DNA of 64,000 nt from Argopecten irradians (Eukaryota > Mollusca > Bivalvia > Pectinida > Pectinidae). Shown in pieces: positions 13,501 to 25,729 of the stretch. A model generated the notes under the pieces. It worked only from the letters and a program-made list of their open reading frames with translations. It was not told the origin of the DNA and did not search any database. The first letter of the stretch is position 1. Every line of letters starts with the position of its first letter. Made by a program: the position numbers and the translations under genes. The stretch covers positions 13,145,030-13,209,029 of the forward strand of contig NC_091147.1 in assembly GCF_041381155.1 (NCBI RefSeq). Reading direction: 5' to 3'.

Positions 13501-14418
13501 TTGTTACCGTTTGACCTAACACACGTCAAAGCGCCCCCTAAAGTCAAGGGTACGCAACCCATGCCTACCCCGATTTCCGTTCATCTTCTCCACGGTGTAA
13601 CAGATATAGCCCTACCGTGCGTGTACATTTTCTAATAATATGCCTATAACAGACGGCGATTTCCGTGCGTAGATGATAATATTTACTGACAAAAAGCAAA
13701 CAATTAATCATAAGTGTGAATTGATAACCAATTAAAAATAAGTTATGCAATGTTAAAAACATATAAATTGCTTATGACATTTCCCTACTAAACCATTAGT
13801 ATCATTTACTCGAAAGTTATAACAATATATTGAAAATAATATTGAGCTCCTCTATAACAACAACTATAAAAAAAGCAGAAGTACGGTAGCAGGTTAGTTT
13901 TTATTTACTCTAAATTAAGAAGATGCATACCATACAATATCGCCGGTATTGTATGTATTAATGAAACAAATGCGCCTGATTTAAACATGGCTACCCTGGT
14001 TGGAGTTTGAGCAGAATGACCCAAATATTTTGTTTGCTATATATGTGATATATGATAACCTAGACTTTAGTTATAGAAACACAATAGCTAACTAATATTC
14101 CTTTGTTTTAATTATACATTACAAAACCTTTACAAACTTTAACTCTGTGGTCTATTTAAAATTATCTAGTTTGTTGTTCGCTTGTACGTTCACGCTTATT
14201 AATGGAAATGTCTAGTATGTTCTCTATGTATTACAAAATGGTCGTATTTAACGACTGAACGGACTAGTCATGTGAAAAAATATTACATGCATCTTGAACT
14301 TAATTCAATAGATTATCATAATGCACTTACCGTGCACTTCAACAGCATCAGTATGAACCTCATGAGTTATCGAAGAAAGGTCCAGGTATCTATTGAATAG
14401 TTCAAATGCTTCAGTTAT
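10549..14418 (-). pseudogene. Mab-21 domain / cGAS-like receptor family gene, frame-disrupted
   Basis: Upstream exon 14418-14331 (reading ELFNRYLDLSSITHEV) joins in phase to an exon beginning about 12527, giving VHGVTMMGSTEVERMS. The nucleotidyltransferase core shows GSSAEGCFQKGSDLDAM, with the GS motif and the Asp-x-Asp pair, then a hydrophobic strand FVHLEVV. Later family landmarks are CFPCYSWPKEAKEWI, GWPSQTLIDKIV, GDKCSEDTFLQWRISF and, in the C-terminal helical half (11550-10549, open for 333 codons), KWLCLSVFGNFYKPSIW. The frame changes at least five times between about 12165 and 11430, so no continuous protein is encoded as written. Family members are cytosolic nucleotide-sensing or developmental proteins; the sensing role here is inferred. 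Sequencing indels are the main alternative to true decay. Intron 14330 to about 12528 holds nothing recognisable. Confidence 0.8.
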
Positions 14419-17400
14419 CTATATTCAAATTTACAGCTTCGGAGGTCTTTATATAGGTTTTGCCACAAATGTCCCGGCAGGTCAAAGGTTAAAAGTAGAA
14501 TTGAAATAGACAGGCTTTATATACCATACGTAGTTTTACATACTCTGTTGACCAAATATGTATGTATGGTAAACGGTAAGTGGAAGCGTGTGTATACTTC
14601 CTTGTTTATGAAACAGCCTATATAAATTTTCCTGACAAGCTAAAACTAACAATATATTATATTGGGAAAAGTCGTTAAAGTTATGTGTTGTAACTAAGCG
14701 AAAATTTTGAAATGTTGTTCTTTTCTTCATTAATCTTTATAAATTAAGCCGTGAAAAGCAATCAAATTGTTTCAGATGCCTTATAAACGTAAGTTACAAC
14801 ACAGCAATTATGCACTGTAAAATTGTTGTTTTTTATGCCTTAAGTATGTTTTGATGGAAACATTCCTAAATTAAATTCCATGTTGAAAGCTTATCTTGAC
14901 CCTGCGCACTATTAAAAATACGGCCCATATAACTTTAAGGCATATCCTTTTTCATACATTCATATAATAAAACATATTTATGATTCCGATTCTTTATTTT
15001 GCTTAAGTTGCAAAATGTCACTTATAACAATATTATAACAATAAGTGTTTGGGTTGTTACCTGTAATTATATTCCGTTGTTTTGGGTGTGACTTATAACT
15101 TTATCACTGATGTGGGGGATTTTTTGTGTTTTTTCAGGTTTCGGATTTTTTTTTTTATTAAAGCAAGTTATAGGGTGATATGGGTTCGTCCTTCTAACAT
15201 CATGCAGCCTCTCACATGTGACTTGTACCTACACTGTATATCGCGATGTTCGGAACGTGACGTACAGCTATATCCCTGATGTTTCTTAGTTGTTTTTTTT
15301 TTTAGGTTTTGGATTTATTTTTCCCAGTAAGTTATAGAACGACTTTCCCTGTGTATGTTATGTGATGCGGTTCGTGGATGTCTGTATTTTGGGAGGCTGT
15401 AGTATATCCATACTTGGTCTCCTTGTGTCAATGGGTCTCTTTTTATAGCGATTTCTCCCTGAGACATGCTGCCAAAGACACCGAACAAGGACACCCAGCC
15501 CGGTCACATTATACTGGCAACGGACAAACCTGTCGTCCCATTTCCTTTATGCTAAGCATTAAGCACGTGCAGAACAAATAGCTAACACACCGTCAACACT
15601 GATATACCCTGGTAGGATTGTGAAATAAAACACTTATAATATCACCTATTTCCCTCATATGTGTCCTATCTAAACGAACCATGGATTATTCCATAAATGT
15701 TTGTTTTCGAATAGGCATAAAAAAGACTTTTGGTGATCACATGCATTCACCACTATAGTTTCCTTGTTCTATGTGAACTTAAACCTCCCACGTCATTCAT
15801 GACTATATTTAGCACGTAGTCCTCATGTTTCGGTATTTCTATGACGTTGTGCCAAACCAAGATAAAACATCATTTGATGTAGAAATGCTATTAACAACCA
15901 ACTAAATATAAAGTAAAAATGGCTTCTTAAAGGTTTGTAATGTATTATTGAAATAGCTGCATATAATATAAGCTAGCCATTGTGTTCTATTCTTTTAAGT
16001 CTAGGTTCTCATATAACACTAGATAGAAAAAAAAGTTTGGGTCTTTCAGCTCAAACTCTAACCAGGGTAACCATTTTGAAATAAGATGCATTTTACATTA
16101 AAAAAAATCCTGAAATTCTAATGTTTTTACAGTTTTCATTATCGAAATTGATTTCTTAAACCTGAATTTCAATCTGAATTTTTAAATTCATATCATTGTT
16201 ATCTAGAAATAATCACCTGTCAGAAACATTTTCACTTTTCTAATTCATAAATCGGGTCCAAATTCTATCCAAGGCTCAATCTTCTATACACAGAGGCCAT
16301 TTCGAAGGTCTATTTTGTATTTAGTTGGTTGTTCCCATGTAAGATGTTCCCATGTAAGACTGAGTATACATTCCATTGTATACACAATGTTTATATCAGG
16401 CACTGTCCTAGCTATTGTGGATTTTCTGGGAAATTTTGTTTTTATTTCTAACAGGAAAATGACATTATCAAGCATGAGAACATCATCACTACTTGGTCCT
16501 CGTCCAACAAACCTATTGTTTCCTTCTATGCGACATTTGTCGGGAAATACAGATACTTGAGTATGAAGTACGTATCGTACACGAACACAGTCATGATGTT
16601 TATTTTTAAAATCAGTATTTCATTTACAGTTTGCTTTTCAGATTCTGGTATAATCTGTGTAGTAGGAGAAAAAGAATAGGCGTCACTTCACGATTACTAA
16701 TAACACTTTGAGATTAAGATCACTAGTGTCACAATCCTTCCCCATTTCACTGTGAATACAAAGAATATAAATCACGACATTAATTGTCATTAACAGAATT
16801 TTGATGCATCGTAAGTATTTCAATTCTCAAATATTTAACCCTTTAGGTGGTAAAAAACATACCGTATAGTCGTTTATTTTCGTGGTGATCGTCTTCGCGA
16901 GCCATCGCATAATTTTGCTTCGTGAAATGTTATGATTTGTAGAATCTGATATGCCTGTTTATGCCAAATCGTGACATTTTGATTCGATAACGTTTTATTG
17001 TCTGCTTTAAGGTCATAACTGCAACAATTATCTAAAAAAAACGAAATGAATCTTCTATACGTTAACAAGTACTTGAGCCACATTATATGACTGATTATGG
17101 CACAAAATTGTCACTACTATAGTATATAGTATGTACTTTAGCCTCAGAGTGGAAACATATTCCTTTCTTTTGTACTTATATAGGAGGTATTGATGTTGTC
17201 CTTGAGTGTGTAAGTAATCTGGTACATCAGAATGCGCCATGGATCATGTTTGACCGTGGGAGTTGTAAACTCTTCCTGAAGTCTGTAGTGGAGTGGTTTA
17301 GCATAAAATCGTTCATTGTTTTAAGAACAACTACATATTTTGACATATAAGTTCAGAAAACAATATAACTTCGAAAATATACCCACTTTAGCGGTCGCCA

Positions 17401-18138
17401 TATTGTTTATCGTCAGAGGCCGTAGTTTTTGGAAGTTGATTTTTTTCTTAAAACTTATAACCATAAATAAAATTATACACAAGGTGTTTTTTCAAACTTT
17501 GAAAGAATTGACAGAAAAATATGCATATATTACGTACACTATTGTCATAGAAAATCGTAATAATGTTTGATTCGCGTAAACAATTGTATAAAAGATTTTC
17601 CTTCCTAATAATAATTAGAATAATTTGCCTAATAGTGTAGTTGGTTTTCGTGTTTAGCTCTCGAACTTGAGGGACCTTAACTAGGCACATACAACGATGA
17701 TATTGTTTGTGATTGCATTTCAGGTTTGTATCTCATTATACGTACACAAAACATTGTAACCAATGGCAGCATAACCTCGAACTTTAACTTTTTTCTTTGG
17801 TAAATAAGACTGAGATTATAATAATAATATTTTTTATCTGCTAACTAATGTTGAACGCATTATATCGCTCGACTCTCTCCGCCATATTCAAATAAAGGCT
17901 AAGAAATATAAAAATATATATGATATTTTGTCTGCATGATTATAGATCTAGGGTCAAATCATTCTCGAATGTTTAATGGACTGATTTCTTGATATAAAAT
18001 AAACGAAATGCTCTCAGATGGCCTCTTATTATCATATATAGAAACCAAACATAACGTTTTCTTTAAAAAAAAGTTAAATCTGAGCTCGTCATGTGTAAAG
18101 CATAGCTACAATAATATACATATGATACAAAACTTCTA
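14419..18138. other. Intergenic, no gene seen apart from one repeat
   Basis: AT-rich. The only structured segment is the repeat at 15060-15580. A first exon of the Mab-21-like gene may lie here, since the exon at 14418 begins after an AG and has no initiator, but none could be chosen. Confidence 0.5.
15060..15580. repeat. Dispersed repeat, longest copy in the window
   Basis: Contains GAGACATGCTGCCAAAGACA, CCCGGTCACATTATACTGGC and an upstream part with two related stretches around TTTTTTAGGTTTTGGA and TTTTTTCAGGTTTCGGA. Same family as 7185-7440. No coding seen. Confidence 0.65.
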
Positions 18139-18505
18139 AAAATGATGATGATGATAATGATGGTGATGAAAATTGTGATGATGATGATCATGATGATGAT
18201 GATGATGATGGTGATGGAAATTGTGATGATGATGAGAGCATGATGATGAAGTTGGTGGTGGTGATGATGATGAAGGTGGTGGTGATGATGATGATGGTGG
18301 TGGTAATGATCATGATGATGATGATGATGATGATGGTCGTGATGTTGGTGATGATGATGATGGTGATGATGATGAGGATGATGATGCTAATGATGATGAT
18401 GATGATGATGACGATGATAACGATGATGATGACGATGATGATGATGACGATGACGACGATGATGATGACGATGATGATGATGACGATGATGAAGATGATA
18501 CACTT
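18139..18505. repeat. GAT/ATG trinucleotide microsatellite
   Basis: About 360 bp of interrupted (GAT)n with GGT, GAC and GAA variants. Apparent long frames of Met/Val or Ile are products of the repeat. It lies about 500 bp upstream of the first visible exon of transporter B. Confidence 0.95.
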
Positions 18506-19009
18506 AATGTAGTTCATCGCCTGATGTACATTTAATTTAGCCGACCCTGATCACTGTAGTTTCGGAAAGCATTTCATTCGGGCAACTGCTAAAACTTACT
18601 AGTATATTAAATATGTCAAATGTATGTTTATTGTAATGTAATTATATATGCTGTTTGTTTAAAAAATTGTATAATTTAAAAAGTTTGCCTAGCTTGCATG
18701 AGTCCCTGATATTGCCTTCACACAAAGGAATGCGGATACTACAAATACTTTATAAATAGGCGACCAATGATTTTTGTTGTAAATAAAAAAAAAAGATAAA
18801 AAATAATCGCAAATAATATAAACCAAGATAACTCATGTGGTCTGTAACGTTTTTACGTCCTCGGTTAAATATTTTTTCTTTGGTCGATATAACCACGTGT
18901 CGACGTCATCAAAATGCTATATTTCTTACATTCCTACAGAATGGACAGCGAAAAAAGAAAACAGACTTTGTAAAGAAACGGTGTTAAATGGAAGTAAGAT
19001 AGTGCGTAG

Positions 19010-22000
19010 TTATTAAGATGTATAATTGTCGGCAAGAAGTGCAACCGACTTGTATATCAATGTGATTTTGAGCAGAATCATAAGAGGAAAACAAAACTGG
19101 AAGACAAGAGTGATTGTTTCAACAGGGCGGAACGTATTGAGGTGATATCCCCAGGTTTGAGTGTTATAGATATCGGTAATCCCAACACGGACAATAGACA
19201 GACTCTTGATGAAAAGGATGAACAGAATGTATGTGAAAAATACAAAGATTCCGTTGATCAAGGCTGGGCATGGGTAGTGTTACTAGGTAAGTTATAATTT
19301 TTTTATATGTGAAAAAGGCACAAATCCTTGTTCAGGATTTTTTTCAAGTATGATATTTTTCACTTTAGACCATATAAACAACTTTGTGATTTGGGGACGT
19401 TTCGGATTTAGATGGTGGAGAGAGACCGCAGTACCCGGAAAAAATCACCTACCAGTTGTCAATACAAGAGTTTTTTTTACTCCGAGAGCTTAAAATATGA
19501 CATCAATGACTACAATTAATATTCTGAAATATTTGATTTGCTTTGATTGCCAATGGCTTATATATTTCCACACGGAGGTCGACGTTTTGACTTATTTTAT
19601 TAATATTATAATTAGTTAGTAATTCCATTTTTACAACATCAAGTCAATATTAATATTATGAGGTCACAAACCGGTCAACTCACAATTGCCCAAACCTTGA
19701 GTTTCGTAGGTTTGTAGCCTAGGGATACCCATCGTCTTTCTTATAATTAAATGCTTATCATATAATGCTATTGACATTTGTAACAAACTCATAACCTACT
19801 ATAAGGACTAAGAACCTTTACATCGGTCAGTATAGTGCTATAATTCAATATTGCTTGTTACGAACATTTTCATTGGTTTAAACATTTACTTTATCACCCC
19901 CATAAAGAAAAACATGGCGTCGCCGTTTGTAACGTCGCTTCTGATGGGCTGCGATGACGGCGTAATGATTTCATAGACAAAAGAGTCCCAAAATGAATTC
20001 TGAATATTGAAGAGAAAACCTTAAGTAAATTGAATCACATGTTGTATTAGGATTAATTTGAATAGATTTTTATGTTATGGAGATATATAACACAACTCTG
20101 AGTGAACTCTCATCATAAACCGCTTCGCGGTTTATTTAGAGTACACTAAAATTTTGTGTTATATATCCATAAGATAAAAAATCTATTGAAGTTAATCCTT
20201 AAATATCACCTCAGTATATGTGTTATAATAATGTACGTCCGTGGTTCATTTTTGATATTGCCAAGGCGTGTGAGCACTATATTTGATCATTTTAGTAAAC
20301 AAAAGATGTATTAAGATGGCCGGCTACACCTCACTATCTGCATTTTTTGCATGCATACAAACAGGGTATTTTTTTGTCACGGTGTTACAGTACATAGTCT
20401 GAATAATTTGACATGAAATTCACATGAAAATGACATGAAATTGAGGTTAATGAAGATAACTTGAGATCAATTTCAGGTCACCTTGACCTTTAACATCCTC
20501 ACGTGAATTCATATTAAATTTGTTCATGGGGTAGCCTCATTCTTCTCCATTATTGTGGTTATAAATCATATTCATCGAAACCTTTCTCTATGCAATTTAA
20601 ACTAAAAATAAGTATGTACTTTTTTACCTATGAAATACTTGAACACCAGCATTTTGTCACTCGCAAGGATGGGCAGATATAAAAGGTATTGGATTAATTA
20701 ACCTTTTGAAACTTTATGTCCGAAATATTATGTTTCAAGTTTTTCTTTGTATGAACTGTTAGTGTTAGTTAATATACAACCGTGTGGACAAAATAATATC
20801 AAATTTTCGAGGCGATCTGCCCTTTTATCAAGACACACAAACCGAATACGATTAAATAATATGATAAGAACAGTTATGCGGGACGATGGAAGTAGAAAAA
20901 TATTAAGCAGCACAAAAAAGCGCAATATCTTATTTCTTAAATATATATACATGTAGATAAGGCATTCTTCACTTTACATACAATTGTATTTAATAGGTCG
21001 TCTAGAAAACTGAATTCTTGATATGCTTGCCAAGGTTGTCATTCCTGAAATAATGTCAGTTATTTATTATGCAATGTTCATGTATAGAGAGATGACTTGC
21101 ACAAATCCCGTTATTTGATATCTTTTAAATATAAATCACAGCCTAGTTTTTACAAAAATTGTTAAAATTGTACCGAGGAAATAGTAACTTTGTGGACGCT
21201 GTGACGTCACAAGGCTTTATTGCATGGGTAACCATGCAATACAGCTTCACGCGACATGAGTGTATTGCCCTAGACCAGCCAGTATTACACGTGAAGGTAT
21301 GAGAGACCAGCCAATATCACACGTGTAGGTATGAAAGAATAAAGAATACATGCAAAATATAAAAATGGTAACTTAAACTGATGTATTTTGCGATGATAAA
21401 CTGTGTACTCGGCTATTTTCGCAATTTGAAAAAATTCTTTATTTAAAGATTAACTTGAATAGATTTTTTATGTTATGGAGATATAACACAAACATCTGAG
21501 TGGACTGTAAATAAACCGCGAAGCGATTTATGATGAGAGTACACTCACTTGTTTGTCTTATATCTCCATAACATAAAAATGTATTCAAATCAATCCTTAT
21601 AATTCAATTTACTAAAGATAATATCTTCAATACTCAAAATTCATTTTGCCATTGGGACTCTTTTGTCTATGAAATCATTACGTCTATAATTCTCAGCCAA
21701 TCAGAAGCAACGTTACAAACGGCAACGCCATGTTTTCCTTTATGGGCTGATAAAGTAAATTTTTAAGTCAATGAAATTGTTCGTAACAAGCAAAATTGAA
21801 TTATTTTCATTTAAAACGATAGGAACTATGTTTTGAAAATAAATTTAGAAAGCTTTGTAATTCGGATGCCCCACGAAATCGCAATATATTTCCCGCTATA
21901 TGGCATGTTAATGAACATATTTTTTTAAAAGGCATAAACAGAAAAGAGTATTCTGGCAAATTGTTTATATGAATCTGGCACATAATGAAATCCGTGATTG

Positions 22001-25000
22001 AAATATTAATCATACGTTATGTAATGAAAACTCTATCATCCTCAATCCCAAGCGAAATCGCACCGTCGCTAGGCCACATTCTCTATGATATTCATAAGTG
22101 AAAGTTTGCGGTCCAATGAAAATGTGTATGCACGTGGCACGACATTAAAATTTCCTTCTGATGTTTTCAAGGTGAAGGATGAATGATTCTGTTTATCTTG
22201 CCTTCTGACCATATTGTGTCTCTAATAATGATGTGTCATCAATGCATACAAGAATGACGTGACCTGATTGAATTTTCGTCATCGTGGTTGCTCTGACGTC
22301 ATTGCATTGTTGTCTGACACCATACTACAAATATCACGACGCCATGTCATTATTACAGCAATATAATGGGACTGATTCACGTTCCATGTGATACTTGCTA
22401 AAGTTTGTCCGGAACTATTTTTTTCTGTTTGTGGTGATGGAATGACGCTAAAACTATGATAGATCGCGCTGATGTCATTTCACCTAGAATATAACAAATA
22501 GTTACTTTCCATCACCACTGGAGATAATAGTTCTGCACAAACGTTATCGGGTACCACATGGTACATTAATGTTACATAAAATAAATTGCGGGTTTCCTAG
22601 TCCTGGAAAAGAAAATATGTTATTTCTTCATCGACGCGAATCATCTGAAGCGATATTAGATTGTAAACAATGGAACATTGTAATTAACTAAAGTTTGTGT
22701 TTCAGGAGGATTTTTCGTATCCTTTTCCATAGTTGGGAGTCAAAAATCGTTTGGAATGCTTTACGCCGATCTATCGACGGAATATCGGACGTCCAACAAA
22801 GCCTTATCTATCACACAGTCACTAGCTGGTTTTCTACAGCAGTTTCTAGGTCAGTTATCTTTTACAGTGCTACAATAAATATTTACTCACCGTTAATGTT
22901 TACACAAGATATTCTGCCCTCAAAATCAGGTTACTCTGAATTTCCCTATGTGTCCATATTCCAATCAAAACCTCAAATTCCATCTTTGCATATTGAAAAA
23001 CTTAACTCTCTTGTAGGTAGGTAAATATTGTTATTTTATTATTTTGTAAGCGAAACTCACGTCGTTTTCTCTGAAATCATGACGTTACGCTTTTAAAATA
23101 ATTTATTTTATAATCAATTCCTGCCCGCAAGGGCAAATAACTCTGCAATATGCAAATACAGGATATAAATATGATTCGTATATTTTTCAGGTCCTATTAG
23201 CGCAATACTAATTAAAAAATACTCCCATAGAACGCTGATCATCTCCGGAGGGATATGTATTGGTGGAGGTTTGATGGTGTCCTCGTTGGCGCCTTCTATC
23301 GGGGTGTTATATATGACGTACGGCATCATATCAGGTAGTGTATGATACGGCTTTTATAGTTTGTATAAACAACCACTTTCTTCGTGTCTGCTCTCGATAA
23401 ATTTTCAGACTTCAGTATTTTGTGTTCTATTCTATCAGCATGTTTTCAATTTGTTTTTCAGGCATTGGTTACGGACTTTGTTTTTCACCATCCGTCGTGA
23501 TCATAGCCAACTACTTTAACAAATATAGAGCGATCGCTTCTGGTATATCCCTTGCTGGAGGAGGCCTCGGAGGGATGGTATTCCCCTATCTCATCCAGTA
23601 TCTGCTGAAAAAGCACGGACTGGGGGACGCTTTACGGGTTTATGGTGCTATAATGTTGAGCATCTGCCCATGTGGTCTTCTCATGCGTCCCTTACAAGAC
23701 AGCACACGGCAAACAGACAATCAGCCAGGTTCTTCACTCACAATATCAAAATTGGAAACACATACGATATTTAAGGATAGTCTTATTTTCATACAGCAGA
23801 TTATGCGTGCTGTTTATGATTTAGAATGGAGTCTATTTAGACAATGGAAATGTGCTTGTTTTTTTGGTGTGGTATTTTTTGCGATGTTTGGATATAACAG
23901 TTTATTTAATGTACTCCCTCCTTTCCTTGACGAACTTGGCTTCAAAACAGAAGACAGTGCATTTGTCCTTTTGATATTTGGACTTTTTGATTTGCTTGGA
24001 AGAATTTTATTTGGATTTCTCATGAATGTTTTTACAAAGCATCGTCATGGTCTATTTACTTTAGCGATCTTTGTTTTTGGTTCCGGTATCATCGGAACGT
24101 ATTTTATTCATACAAAAGTTGGCTTTTGTGTTCTTTTGGGATGCTATGGATTGTTCGCCGGTGGATACAACGGTACTCTGATGGTGATGGCTGTGGAATA
24201 TGTCAACCTTGACCGCCTGCCTAGTACATGGGGTTTTATGTGTTGGTCGGCAGCGATAGCATTTTTGTTAAATCCATTTGCAACAGGTAAGTTGTTACAG
24301 TAAAGGTAAAATATTATTCGTATCCAGTGTAATAAGGGGAATAAATCATCTTCTTGGATAATCACTTTAGTGTTGCCATAACACACACCAGAGAAGAATA
24401 TAACTACAGTGATAGTAAACCCTGAGATGCCGGGGATGTCGAAATCCCACTTAACATCCATATTCTATAAACTGGCTTTGCATATTTCAGAGTAAGCTCC
24501 ATTGCGTGTATATATTGTGACGTCATTATTTTGAGAGCACAATTCACATCGTTTTCCCCGATACATATGACGTGACGCTCGCAAAAAATGACGTCACAAT
24601 CAATACCTACCCGCAAGGGCAGCTAACTGTCATATGCAAATAAGGAATAGTGTACATCACTAGTGTTAAACGTTAATATTCAACCGGTAATCTAATTTTA
24701 GCGATTCTTTTTCACTGTTCGTTTGTAATTTTGTGCTAAAAAATTGCGATTATCGTATGTCATACATAGCCTTTGTATAGTTATAATATGAATACGCGAA
24801 TTAATCACTGAACTAACAGTTTCGAAATCAATTTGCGCTACGATTTTATTGTACCAAAATAAGTACGTTCGCTGTTAACATTGTACCGTATAGTGATAAT
24901 AATGGTGTGGTTTATAATTTTTCAGGCGCATTTAGAGACAGTGTTTCTACCTGTACCATTCTTGTTATCGGGGACAACGTCACAGTTCGCAGGTCTAATT

Positions 25001-25637
25001 ATAATGTTTAAATCACTGAGGAGCAGAAGAGAATTAATTTACTTAAAGATGCTCCACCGCCGACAGAGCATAAATGATATTCATCATTCGAACAATAATT
25101 TGTGTTTAATCGTGTATATATATGCCTAATTAACACAAAAAACTAATATAGAATAATTTATTTCGCCTTTGGTGCATGTTCAATCAGTACTTCATTTCAT
25201 ATAGATTATATAGAGCCACGGAATTTTTTCGGGATGCAATTAATTGTTTTTCATATTTTTAACTTAAAGTAAAATTAAAAGCTCAAACTTTTCAATGGTG
25301 GTAATGATGTAAAGCAAGTAACTTTTGTAACTGAAGAAAAATACTAAATCGTCTGCTCCTGTTTTTGATAGTGAAAAAATACCATTTGTTAGCGGTGGAG
25401 CATTTAACTATAATTTCAGTATTGTATGCTAATGCTTTGTATACATTGTTAACACCGTTTTTGTGTTATTTTTCAGGCGCACTCAGAGACAGTACTGGTA
25501 CATGGGCTCACACATTCCTGTTATCGGGGACAATGTCACTCACCGCAGTTCTAATTCTGATTTTCAAACATGTTCGGGACAGGAGGAAAACCTCATCCGA
25601 TATTGAGTCAATTAATGTTTCTGTGGAGAGATATTAG
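19010..25637 (+). CDS. SLC16/monocarboxylate-transporter-like gene, copy B
   Basis: Twelve-helix major-facilitator transporter, expected in the plasma membrane; substrate unknown. Exons: about 19010-19286 (start unresolved), 22706-22849, 23191-23334, 23462-24286, 25477-25637 with stop TAG. All junctions are phase 1 with GT/AG. Exon 1 ends with DQGWAWVVLLG, the family's first-helix motif. Exon 4 has NYFNKYRAIASGISLAGGG, matching the SLC16 signature YF.kRR.lA.Gla.aG, then a loop of about 60 residues and helices 7 to 11. Exon 5 gives the last helix and a basic tail ending SVERY. The visible frame is about 516 codons, normal for the family. Oddity: exon 1 has no in-frame ATG between the stop at 19007 and the donor; an ATG at 19018 is in another frame. 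Either a 5' exon is missing or there is a frame error. The gene converges on the chordin-like gene at 27675. Confidence 0.85.
19392..19462 (-). mobile_element. SINE fragment
   Basis: The stretch with GGAGAGAGACCGCAGTACCC resembles the inner part of the minus-strand SINE at 58230-58455 (GGAGTACCCGGATAAAAATC). No tRNA head or tail is left. It lies in intron 1 of transporter B. Confidence 0.45.
19845..21810. mobile_element. Foldback-like element with long compound inverted repeats
   Basis: The left arm (about 19845-20195) and right arm (about 21440-21810) are inverted copies. The outer part has AAGAGTCCCAAAATGAATTC on the left and GAATTTTGAG/CATTTTGCCATTGGGACTC types on the right. The inner part of each arm is itself a hairpin, with AATAGATTTTTATGTTATGG facing its inverse and a centre AAACCGCTTCGCGGTTT at 20118. 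The 1.2-kb interior has no long ORF; a small repeat of GACCAGCCA(G/A)TATTACAC type lies at 21270-21340. Located in intron 1 of transporter B, just left of duplication copy B. Confidence 0.65.
23040..23165. mobile_element. Partial family 1 element in intron of transporter B
   Basis: Same insertion as 1128-1252 in copy A, with CCCGCAAGGGCAAATAACTC and CATGACGTTACGC. It lies between exons 2 and 3. Confidence 0.6.
24477..24640. mobile_element. Family 1 element with CRE palindromes (copy B)
   Basis: Counterpart of 2566-2736, with TTGTGACGTCATTA and AATGACGTCACAATC in facing arms. Intron 4 of transporter B. Confidence 0.65.
24926..25045 (+). pseudogene. Degenerate extra terminal exon of transporter B
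   Basis: Preceded by ATAATTTTTCAG, it starts GGCGCATTTAGAGACAGT across the splice site and encodes, in two different frames, a decayed version of the true last exon: FLLSGTTSQFAGLIIMFK here against FLLSGTMSLTAVLILIFK at 25477. Spliced in phase 1 it would meet a stop after about 29 codons, because one base is out of register. It looks like an old tandem exon duplication, shared with copy A and so older than the segmental duplication. Confidence 0.65.
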
Positions 25638-25723
25638 CTTGCCACGAATATTTCAATATAAGAAAGTCACATGAAAATTATCTCAACAATCCATATCCTC
25701 ATGACCCCATAAATTATCAAAAT

Positions 25724-25729
25724 AATAAA
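25724..25729 (+). promoter_or_regulatory. Candidate polyadenylation signal of transporter B
   Basis: AATAAA 87 bases after the stop codon of transporter B. Other AT-rich hexamers are nearby, so this is only the closest canonical one. Confidence 0.35.

Noticed and set aside
18188-18517. Long Ile/Val-rich and Met-rich frames
   Set aside because: Both are translations of the GAT trinucleotide microsatellite.
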